Positions 1 through 5,709 of a DNA stretch of 6,324 nt are shown here, one piece after another. Within the stretch, counting starts at the first letter, position 1. Each line of letters begins with the position of its first letter. The stretch is from an uncultured Saprospiraceae bacterium (lineage in GTDB: Bacteria; Bacteroidota; Bacteroidia; Chitinophagales; Saprospiraceae): NCBI GenBank assembly GCA_938002705.1, contig CALLAG010000151.1, positions 1 through 6,324 on the forward strand. Reading direction: 5' to 3'. A program made the translations under genes and the position numbers. The notes beneath the pieces were generated by a model, which worked only from the letters and a program-made list of their open reading frames with translations, made no database searches and was not told the DNA's origin.

Positions 1-1223
1 GCAGGAAAACCTAAAGTCTTATCTATCTCATCCAGTAATTCTTCTGTCAGAAAGTGTTCTAACATATCCGCTTCATCATGTATCTGATCTGATTTAAGAC
101 CCATCTGCCTTACTTGATATGTCTCCCATAATCTATGAGCCCGTACCAGTTGCTCTGCTCTATTTATACCTTCTTCGCTGAGTATGACTATATCTTTATT
201 GACTGACAGTAAGCTACTTTTTGCCATAAGCTTTGAAGCTTTGGAGACTTTACTTTCTTGATAATTGAGATTATGGGCTATTGTATTTATAGGCATACCT
301 TCCTTGAGTGGATTCTTAATAACCTGTCTTAATATATCTTCTCTTAGAATACGTCTTTTCTCTAATCTGTTCTGATGAAATGAAAAAATCAACCCTTTAG
401 ATGGCGAAAATAATACAGCTAAGAAATAAGATGTCGTCGCTACTAATGTCATCGTAGGTCCAGGAGGAAAATCAAAAATGATAGATATAAATATCCCAAC
501 GATGGCGGATATGACTCCTACTATGGCTGATATAACTATAACATTTTTGAATTTATTAGACAACAATAAAGCCGTAGAAGCCGGTGTGATCAACATGGCT
601 ACTACTAATATCACTCCTACCGCTCTCAATGAGACGACTATAGAAAATGACAATAGTAACATCAAGAAATAATGCATATACTTTGTCGATATACCCATCG
701 TCTCTGCTATAGTGGGCTGGAATGTTGTAATAAATAATTGTCTATAAAATAAAGACACACTTAGTACGGTATAGATCGCAATGATGACTGTCAAGTAAAT
801 ATCCTCAGGCCCTATTCCTATGACATTACCGAAAAGAAAATGATCTAAATCTAAATGCACAGACCCATGACTCTCAAGCCAAGTAATCCCAATGACACCT
901 ATAGAAAACATAGTAGTGAAGATAATTCCTATGGCTGCATCATTCTTAGTCGTGACATACTGCTGTATAAGAGATATCGCCAATGCACTTATGAGACCCG
1001 CCACAGATGCACCAATAAAAAAACCAAGCGAACTGTAACCCACTAATAAAAAAGCCACAAAAATACCTGGCAACACTGCATGTGAGAGTGCATCTCCTAT
1101 CAGCGACATATTTCTCAATACTATAAAGCAGCCTAATACCCCACACATCATACCTACTAAGCTCGCAGTAAGCAAGGCCCGTGGTACCCATGGCAGCGAT
1201 AAGTGCTCTATGATATCGTTCAT
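1..1223 (-). CDS. Metal ABC transporter permease fused to a DtxR/MntR-like repressor domain (3' end cut by window edge)
   Basis: 407 codons are visible from the ATG at 1223; the C-terminus lies outside the window. Residues 10-275 form a hydrophobic ABC-3 family (ZnuB/MntB/TroC) permease with roughly eight membrane helices. Family hallmarks seen are GDALSHAVLPGI at 43-54 and AVGVILVVAMLITPAS at 201-216. After a basic linker (about 281-293), residues 294-407 read as a DtxR-type winged helix plus dimerization domain: helix-turn-helix about 310-340, LSEEGINRAEQLVRAHRLWE at 348-367, and IHDEADMLEH at 381-390. By hand alignment with DtxR/MntR, likely metal ligands are D296, H363, E367, H382, D386, E389 and H390; the position of MntR E11 is R299. 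The protein probably imports Mn, Fe or Zn across the inner membrane while its cytoplasmic tail senses the same metal. The same architecture is known from chlamydial YtgC-YtgR, where the repressor part is released by cleavage. The ATP-binding and solute-binding subunits are not in the window. Which metal is used cannot be told. Confidence 0.9.
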   Translation of the reverse strand, partial: MNDIIEHLSLPWVPRALLTASLVGMMCGVLGCFIVLRNMSLIGDALSHAVLPGIFVAFLLVGYSSLGFFIGASVAGLISALAISLIQQYVTTKNDAAIGIIFTTMFSIGVIGITWLESHGSVHLDLDHFLFGNVIGIGPEDIYLTVIIAIYTVLSVSLFYRQLFITTFQPTIAETMGISTKYMHYFLMLLLSFSIVVSLRAVGVILVVAMLITPASTALLLSNKFKNVIVISAIVGVISAIVGIFISIIFDFPPGPTMTLVATTSYFLAVLFSPSKGLIFSFHQNRLEKRRILREDILRQVIKNPLKEGMPINTIAHNLNYQESKVSKASKLMAKSSLLSVNKDIVILSEEGINRAEQLVRAHRLWETYQVRQMGLKSDQIHDEADMLEHFLTEELLDEIDKTLGFP

Positions 1224-1240
1224 TTAATATATCTTTTAGA

Positions 1241-1276
1241 CAAAGTTAATATGTTTTTTAGATTAATCTAAATCAA
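1241..1276 (-). promoter_or_regulatory. Bacteroidota-type promoter of the permease-repressor gene
   Basis: Read on the minus strand, TAACTTTG (1248 to 1241) matches the Bacteroidota -7 consensus TAnnTTTG exactly. It ends 17 bases before the ATG at 1223, which would give a 5' leader of only about 12 bases. A TTG at 1276-1274 could be the -33 element, but the 25-base spacing is longer than the usual 19-23. The gene can therefore be transcribed independently of the exopolyphosphatase upstream. A 16-bp palindrome lies between the two elements. Confidence 0.5.
1257..1272. promoter_or_regulatory. Perfect 16-bp palindrome, probable DtxR/MntR-type operator
   Basis: TTTAGATTAATCTAAA is a perfect inverted repeat centred between 1264 and 1265. 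It lies between the -33 and -7 elements of the permease-repressor promoter and covers the stop codon of the upstream gene (1268-1270). Its TTTAG/CTAAA arms resemble the TTAGG/CCTAA arms of known DtxR-family operators. Autoregulation by the repressor domain encoded just downstream is an inference from position and symmetry. Confidence 0.5.
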
Positions 1277-2194
1277 TTCTGATATCACTCCTTCCTTTAA
1301 CGCATAAGGAGAGATGATGATACCTGTTAAGCTTGCTATTCTTAAGAACAGATACCTAATTAACAGCAATGATTCTACACTTAGATCAGCTCTCCTGACA
1401 GGCATGAGCGGTAGGCTCTCTCTCTCATAGAGTGGTAAGTAGATCACTTTCTCTATGAGTCTTATTACATCCTCTCTTGACGTCGACTGGTACTTCTCTA
1501 CATCTACATTACACATAGACTCTATAATCTCAAACGGTCCAGAAGCACCAATAACAGTCTCTACTTGTAAGCTGATAGCTTGACTTACAAACTCAGATAA
1601 CAAATCATCTAAATGACTGTATATCATACTGATACGACCTTGACTAAGAGGATCTTCATATTTAAATTGATGCCGTAATTGTGAGACGCCTATATTGTAG
1701 GATTCGTAGAACTGGATTCTGTCCTCACTTACGATGATGAACTCTACGCTACCACCTCCTATATCTACTATGGCACACGGTCTTATCATTTCTATACCTG
1801 AGTATGCTGTGCCTTTATGTATCAGTTCGGCTTCTCGCTTACCGCTTATGACTTCTATTCTTAATTGAAATTTTGAAAATACCTTACTTACGAATTCTTC
1901 TGCATTCCCTGCAGATCTTAATGCAGCAGTCCCTATCGCCTTTATAGTTGTAACGTCGTATTCTCTGCACTTCTCTAACAAGACTCCTAAGTTATAGATA
2001 CCCCTATCAATAGTCTCTGGGGACAAGAACGCTATCCCCTCCTTAGCTAAGTAGACGAATCGTCTCTCTCTGTAGAGTACTTCGTATCCAACTGATTCTG
2101 ATGATATGCCTACGATGAGCAGATGGAAGGTATTACTACCTATATCTATAATAGCAATTCTATGATCAGATTTATCTTTGCTTTCCTGCTTCAA
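1268..2194 (-). CDS. ppx: Ppx/GppA-family exopolyphosphatase (TTG start)
   Basis: 308 residues of the ASKHA (actin/Hsp70-like) phosphatase fold, cytoplasmic. It is expected to release phosphate from polyphosphate or to hydrolyse pppGpp to ppGpp; sequence alone does not separate the two. Motifs seen: phosphate-1 loop AIIDIGSNTFHLLIVG (14-29), GTAALRSAGN (88-97), SGKREAELI (117-125, with E121 at the probable catalytic position), phosphate-2 loop IVDIGGGSVEF (142-152), and RRADLS near 267-272. The length matches the short two-domain form without the C-terminal HD-like domain of E. coli Ppx. The start is TTG at 2194: the frame is closed by TGA just upstream (2209-2207), there is no ATG before the phosphate-1 loop, and AGAAAGG lies just upstream of the TTG. 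The first 23 bases overlap the 3' end of the lipoprotein gene, so translation is probably coupled to it. Confidence 0.92.
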   Translation of the reverse strand: MKQESKDKSDHRIAIIDIGSNTFHLLIVGISSESVGYEVLYRERRFVYLAKEGIAFLSPETIDRGIYNLGVLLEKCREYDVTTIKAIGTAALRSAGNAEEFVSKVFSKFQLRIEVISGKREAELIHKGTAYSGIEMIRPCAIVDIGGGSVEFIIVSEDRIQFYESYNIGVSQLRHQFKYEDPLSQGRISMIYSHLDDLLSEFVSQAISLQVETVIGASGPFEIIESMCNVDVEKYQSTSREDVIRLIEKVIYLPLYERESLPLMPVRRADLSVESLLLIRYLFLRIASLTGIIISPYALKEGVISELI

Positions 2195-2663
2195 GACCTT
2201 TCTGAATCATAGTCGTGTAGAATTGCTGACCGGCCTCAGACATTTTGTTAGCATACTTCGTCTCACCATCCATGATAAAGACAAAAAAGGCACAATTATC
2301 CGAGAAGTAGATATCAGATTCTAAAACAATATTACCATCTATGCTAAACATCTGTCTGCCTATAGACTTACAGCCGGCAGGTATATTAGGCTGTGCTTCA
2401 GAGCTAAAGTATGTAAGATTAGTCCTGATACTTGCTTGCTCTGATTGATTCATACTAAATGGTAGATCATGGAAGATATAATCGATAAGCGTCCCATTAT
2501 TCCATAGATCCAGCATGATATCATTAGGTAATTGCTGATACTGAGGACCAGTGACAACCGCTGGTGTATTCTTAACAGGTTCTGTAGTTGTACTGGCTGC
2601 TTTATCTCCTTTGCAACAAGCTAAACTGATTAATAACGTCAACGAAAAAATTAAAAACTTCAT
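2172..2663 (-). CDS. Putative lipoprotein of unknown function
   Basis: 163 residues. The N-terminus MKFLIFSLTLLISLACCKGD is a short, strongly hydrophobic signal sequence ending in a Cys pair (C16, C17), which suggests a lipoprotein. The residue before C16 is a good lipobox Ala, but S and L at -3 and -2 are not ideal. A low-complexity Thr/Ala/Val linker follows (about 22-40), as in surface or periplasmic lipoproteins. The remainder (about 41-163) is a small soluble domain with two further Cys (C98, C124) that could form a disulfide. I do not recognise the family. It starts one base after the stop of the beta-barrel gene upstream and overlaps the exopolyphosphatase gene by 23 bases, so it is almost certainly the middle gene of one transcript and likely sits in the periplasm or outer membrane. 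Confidence 0.8.
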   Translation of the reverse strand: MKFLIFSLTLLISLACCKGDKAASTTTEPVKNTPAVVTGPQYQQLPNDIMLDLWNNGTLIDYIFHDLPFSMNQSEQASIRTNLTYFSSEAQPNIPAGCKSIGRQMFSIDGNIVLESDIYFSDNCAFFVFIMDGETKYANKMSEAGQQFYTTMIQKGLEAGKQR

Positions 2664-2664
2664 A

Positions 2665-3282
2665 TTATAAATTATATTCTAATCTAAATGTCCAATAAAA
2701 ACTATCTAATGCATTAGTTCTGAACAGCATATCGCTATCTAATACATTAACAAAGGAATCAGTATAATAGGAGCGGAAAGTTAGTCTTTTTGTAAAAGAA
2801 TAATAAACTCCAATCCGCCCACTTATGTCATGTGACTTAAAATCATTCTCTTGACCAGTCAATATATCATTAGACGTACCCACAGCGATGAGGTAAGAAT
2901 AGGATAATCCTACAAATGCTCCTACTTTATGATAGTCTTCTTTATCCACATACCAGTCATTAATCTGAATATACACTGGCAGCTCCACATAATTAAGAGT
3001 AGTTGCATTTCTACCAGAATTACTGAAGCCTAAGCTTGCTCTACTTCCTTTCTGGACATATAGCAAGTCCATATTGACATCAAATTGGTCATTAATATCG
3101 TAAGACAGCTTCAGGCCTCCTACAAATCCCAATTTGTTAAATCCACTCAGGCTGTCACCTCCTAACTGAGCAGCAGTAAAACCTCCTATAACGGATGCAT
3201 CGAATGCTCTCTGCCCTAAAGACAGTTGCGAAACAAAACAAAACAAGATAATTATTCTCAAATTCATATTAAGATGATTCAT
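2665..3282 (-). CDS. Outer-membrane beta-barrel protein (PF13568-like)
   Basis: 205 residues. Two starts are possible: the ATG at 3282, or the in-frame ATG at 3267, which gives the more compact signal peptide MNLRIIILFCFVSQLSLGQ with cleavage near LG/Q. The mature part alternates short amphipathic strands with turns: LGFVGGLKLSYDI (51-63), DVNMDLLYVQKGSRASLGF (68-86), NYVELPVYIQI (97-107) and GAFVGLSYSYLIAVG (121-135). It ends in an aromatic/hydrophobic strand, TFRLEYNL, as needed for insertion by the BAM machinery. The LLYVQKGS...NYVELPVYI pattern is typical of the outer-membrane beta-barrel family PF13568, which includes PorT-like proteins, but nothing shows that this is PorT. It is the first gene of the minus-strand series and diverges from the plus-strand gene at 3322 across 39 bases. 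I see no clear -7 box for it. Confidence 0.85.
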   Translation of the reverse strand: MNHLNMNLRIIILFCFVSQLSLGQRAFDASVIGGFTAAQLGGDSLSGFNKLGFVGGLKLSYDINDQFDVNMDLLYVQKGSRASLGFSNSGRNATTLNYVELPVYIQINDWYVDKEDYHKVGAFVGLSYSYLIAVGTSNDILTGQENDFKSHDISGRIGVYYSFTKRLTFRSYYTDSFVNVLDSDMLFRTNALDSFYWTFRLEYNL

Positions 3283-3298
3283 ATATATGTAATTCTAT

Positions 3299-3306
3299 TA
3301 TATTTG
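3299..3306 (+). promoter_or_regulatory. -7 promoter box for the small conserved protein
   Basis: TATATTTG matches the Bacteroidota -7 consensus TAnnTTTG exactly and lies 15 bases before the ATG at 3322, in the 39-base divergent gap. No convincing TTG at -33 was found, so the call rests on the -7 box and its position. Confidence 0.4.
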
Positions 3307-3321
3307 GGTCATATTAGAACC

Positions 3322-3630
3322 ATGGGACTAAAATACAATAATACCACGCTTAAGAACCTACAACAATTGTTTGTAGAGTCAGAATATTCTGTCAGATACG
3401 AAAGAGGACAGTTTAAGTCAGGATATTGCGTCATTCACGACAAAAAAATTATTGTTATAAATAAATTCTTTGACCTCAAAGGTAAAATCGAAAGTTTCTT
3501 AGATATCCTATCTCAAGTACATCTGCAAGAGGCATCACTATCAGATAAAAGTAAGACTTTCTTACGCGAAGTTGCCAAGTCTTATGAGGTAAAAAATCTT
3601 GCTGCAGAGCTTCCTTTAGCTACACATTAA
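3322..3630 (+). CDS. Small conserved Bacteroidota protein of unknown function
   Basis: 102 residues with no signal peptide or membrane segment, so probably cytoplasmic. The core (about 11-65) contains VRYERGQFKSGYCVIHDKKI (24-43) followed by IVINKFFDLKGKIESFLDIL. It reads as two or three beta strands followed by a helix. I recall similar short proteins with the G-x-F-x-x-G-x-C and VINKFF patterns in many Bacteroidota, none with an assigned role; that is memory, not a search. The ATG at 3322 is preferred over the longer reading frame from 3226, because the extra residues antisense to the beta-barrel gene look non-conserved and the -7 box at 3299-3306 lies inside that extension. It precedes the metallo-hydrolase by 82 bases in the same direction, so the two may be cotranscribed. 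Confidence 0.8.
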   Translation: MGLKYNNTTLKNLQQLFVESEYSVRYERGQFKSGYCVIHDKKIIVINKFFDLKGKIESFLDILSQVHLQEASLSDKSKTFLREVAKSYEVKNLAAELPLATH

Positions 3631-3712
3631 CATTTGCAGTAATATAGCTTAGTTCTTACTGAGTAGTATCGAAACATCCCCTATATTGTAGCATCATAAT
3701 AGCCTGCTACAT

Positions 3713-4474
3713 ATGAAAATTATTGCTTTAGGTACTGGTACTTCTCAAGGCATTCCTATGATAGGGTGTAAGTGTGAAGTATGTCTATCTCCTGACCCTC
3801 AAGACAATAGGTTAAGATCATCTATTTATATAGAAACGGAAAAGTCAAAAGTACTTATCGATATAGGGCCCGATTTCAGAACACAATTTCTCAATAATGG
3901 TCTCGACACTATAGACTTAGTGCTTATCACACATGAGCACAATGATCACATTATAGGCTTAGACGATATCAGAGCCATTAATTTTACACAAAAAAAAACA
4001 ATACCTATATATGCTGAGCAACGTGTAGCTGCCCAATTAAAAGATCGTTTTTCTTATGCCTTTAACTCTGCCATACTAGGCCTACCCAGAGTAGATCTCA
4101 TTGACATTACAGAAAATAATAGTTTTGATTATAATGATATCGATATCCTACCTGTAAGAATCATGCATGGTAGATTGCCCATATTAGCATACAGGATTAA
4201 TGACTTATCATATGTAACTGACGGCAGCTATATAGATGAGGCGGGCATAGAAGCATTATCTGGAAGTAAGGTTCTTATAATCAATGCATTAAGAAAAGAA
4301 CAACACCCTACTCACTTTAACTTAGAAGGTGCACTGGATATGATCAGAATGCTAAAGCCTGAAAAGGCTTACATCACCCACATAAGCCACTCGATGGGAT
4401 TAACTAAAGATTGGACAAAGCTTCTGCCCGACAATGTCTTTCCCTTGATTGATGGCATGCATATTAATATTTGA
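3713..4474 (+). CDS. PhnP-like MBL-fold metallo-hydrolase
   Basis: 253 residues, cytoplasmic, metallo-beta-lactamase fold of the PhnP type. The N-terminus carries GTGTSQGIPMIGC (7-19). The metal motif THEHNDH gives H74, H76, D78 and H79; further ligands are probably H152, D170 and H223, and H201 in THFNLEGA corresponds to the active-site His of PhnP. The structural zinc site described for E. coli PhnP also looks complete: C19, C21, C24 (C-x-C-x2-C) and H226 in THISH. PhnP hydrolyses a cyclic phosphate (5-phosphoribosyl 1,2-cyclic phosphate) in phosphonate breakdown, but no phn genes are nearby, so the substrate here is open; phosphodiesterase activity is a family-based inference. The start is the ATG directly before the first beta strand, and the length is normal. 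A 6-bp inverted repeat precedes the start but looks like chance. Confidence 0.92.
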   Translation: MKIIALGTGTSQGIPMIGCKCEVCLSPDPQDNRLRSSIYIETEKSKVLIDIGPDFRTQFLNNGLDTIDLVLITHEHNDHIIGLDDIRAINFTQKKTIPIYAEQRVAAQLKDRFSYAFNSAILGLPRVDLIDITENNSFDYNDIDILPVRIMHGRLPILAYRINDLSYVTDGSYIDEAGIEALSGSKVLIINALRKEQHPTHFNLEGALDMIRMLKPEKAYITHISHSMGLTKDWTKLLPDNVFPLIDGMHINI

Positions 4475-4504
4475 TTATTTTGCAGAAAGAATAGATATTA
4501 AAAC

Positions 4505-5503
4505 ATTAAGCTTACCAATCACATATCGATATTAAGAGGTTTTCATAAGGGCATCAGTCTCATATCCTTCTTAGTTGTCATTACACTACAGTTATCATAT
4601 GGACAGCAAGCACCACAGCAGTCCCTGTATATGCTTGATTCATATAATCTTAATCCAGCATATGGAGGATTCGATAGATCACTGAGTGCCAATATTAACT
4701 ACAGAGGACAGTGGACTGGCCTGGAACAAAACCCAGTGCAGCTATACGCTAATGCGCATCTCCCCATCTATCTGCTTAATGGAGGTGCTGGATTCCACAT
4801 CAGGACAGATAGAACTGGACTCATCAATAGAACTGAGGTAGGCATATCATACAATAGAGTCACTGCTACTACAATAGGCACAGTGTCTATGGGAGTTAGG
4901 CTGGGTATGCAGCAATCTCGCATTGATGGAAGCAGGATTATAAGTCCTGACGGCGTGTATATTAATAATATATTCACTCATAATGACCCTATCTTACCCG
5001 AGAGTAATATATCCTCATTATCCCCGACATGGACCACAGGATTATTTTTGAGAAACGATTATCTTGACATGGGTTTGACAATTTCTGATTTATTTCCAAA
5101 AAATATAAATGTTGAAAATATATTGCTAGCTAATAACACATTAGTAAGCTTTTACACACAAATTCCACTGACGGTCAACAATGTAGAGGTTCTACCCTCC
5201 TTTCTTGTAAAATCTGACCTCAACTATATCCAAACAGATCTGTCGCTACTTATAAAAAGTGGCAATATTTTTGGAGGAAGTAGTCTACGTGGTTTTAATG
5301 ACAACTCTTTTGATTCCTTGGTTATATTAGGTGGTATCCGTCTAAGTGCCCATTATACTGTATCATATAGTTATGATGTAGGTATAAATGCGCTAAGAAC
5401 GGCAACACAGGGTTCTCACGAACTGCATATCAATTACAATTTAAATAAGCTAATTGGTATCGGACTCCCACCAGAAATTATATATAATCCTAGAAATCTT
5501 TAA
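4505..5503 (+). CDS. porP: Type IX secretion system protein PorP/SprF family (apparent ATT start)
   Basis: From ATT at 4505 this encodes 332 residues, the usual family length. Residues 1-33 form a signal peptide (MKLTN..., hydrophobic core ISLISFLVVITLQLS at 17-31, cleavage near SYG/QQ). The mature start matches the PorP/SprF signature: QQAPQQSLYMLDSYNLNPAYGG (34-55; family pattern DPQ-x-x-x-YM-x(5)-NPAYAG), then YRGQWTGLEQNPVQLYANAHLP, and near the C-terminus YSYDVGINALRTATQGSHEL. PorP/SprF proteins are outer-membrane beta-barrels associated with type IX secretion and gliding; in Porphyromonas porP begins the porPKLMN cluster, and here gldK follows in the same order. The first ATG, at 4631, would give a 290-residue product without the signal peptide and part of the conserved N-terminus, so it is unlikely to be the true start. 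No ATG, GTG or TTG occurs in frame between the TAA at 4499-4501 and 4631. ATT is chosen because it gives M-K-L and its context (TTAAAACATTAAG) parallels the gldK start (ATAAAACATGAAA). Confidence 0.88.
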   Translation: MKLTNHISILRGFHKGISLISFLVVITLQLSYGQQAPQQSLYMLDSYNLNPAYGGFDRSLSANINYRGQWTGLEQNPVQLYANAHLPIYLLNGGAGFHIRTDRTGLINRTEVGISYNRVTATTIGTVSMGVRLGMQQSRIDGSRIISPDGVYINNIFTHNDPILPESNISSLSPTWTTGLFLRNDYLDMGLTISDLFPKNINVENILLANNTLVSFYTQIPLTVNNVEVLPSFLVKSDLNYIQTDLSLLIKSGNIFGGSSLRGFNDNSFDSLVILGGIRLSAHYTVSYSYDVGINALRTATQGSHELHINYNLNKLIGIGLPPEIIYNPRNL

Positions 5504-5525
5504 TAAAATTTGAAGAATAGGTCAT

Positions 5526-5696
5526 TTAGCAAAATACTTTATGATAAATTGCCGTTACTTTAATTGCAATAGCAATATCAAGGTACTCGAATATAATAAC
5601 AGGCAATATTTTATAGTATCAATTTTTAAATTGTAGTCGGGAAACATTATTTTTACGAGACTACAATAAAAGGGCGTTTTTTAGACTTAGCAAAAT
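5526..5696 (+). repeat. 10-bp direct repeat bracketing the porP-gldK gap
   Basis: TTAGCAAAAT occurs at 5526-5535 and again at 5687-5696, on either side of the hairpin at 5630-5667. In AT-rich DNA a repeat of this length can arise by chance, and the sequence between the copies shows no terminal inverted repeats or reading frame of note. Confidence 0.25.
5630..5667 (+). promoter_or_regulatory. Inverted repeat (9-bp stem) upstream of gldK, possible weak terminator or regulatory hairpin
   Basis: ATTGTAGTC at 5630-5638 is exactly complementary to GACTACAAT at 5659-5667, leaving a 20-base loop. Seven bases after the stem comes GGGCG (5672-5676), followed by a run of six T (5677-5682). The large loop and the offset T-run make it a poor intrinsic terminator, but it could attenuate transcription between porP and gldK or act as a protein-binding dyad. 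The rest of the 206-base gap (5504-5709) is AT-rich; I see no gene and no clean TAnnTTTG box in it. Confidence 0.4.
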
Positions 5697-5709
5697 CAGT
5701 TAATAAAAC

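Noticed and set aside
478..1191. Short open frames at 478-672 (+), 855-1046 (+) and 946-1191 (-)
   Set aside because: All lie inside the permease coding region in other frames and show no recognisable domain, start context or promoter.
2665..3282. Calling the beta-barrel protein PorT of the type IX system
   Set aside because: Only the general PF13568-like barrel pattern is visible; the gene is not part of the por/gld cluster here and many unrelated barrels share this pattern.
3226..3321. Upstream extension of the small plus-strand gene to an ATG at 3226
   Set aside because: It runs antisense to the signal-peptide part of the beta-barrel gene, adds low-quality sequence with no family resemblance, and would contain the -7 box that best explains transcription from 3322.
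3687..3711. 6-bp inverted repeat TGTAGC/GCTACA just before the metallo-hydrolase start
   Set aside because: The stem is short with a 13-base loop and no T-run; expected by chance in a region of this size.
4768..4977. 69-residue open frame on the minus strand
   Set aside because: It is antisense to a strongly conserved part of porP and has no independent support.
5526..5696. Small mobile element bracketed by the TTAGCAAAAT direct repeats
   Set aside because: The repeats are short and AT-rich, with no terminal inverted repeats, no transposase and no second copy in the window.
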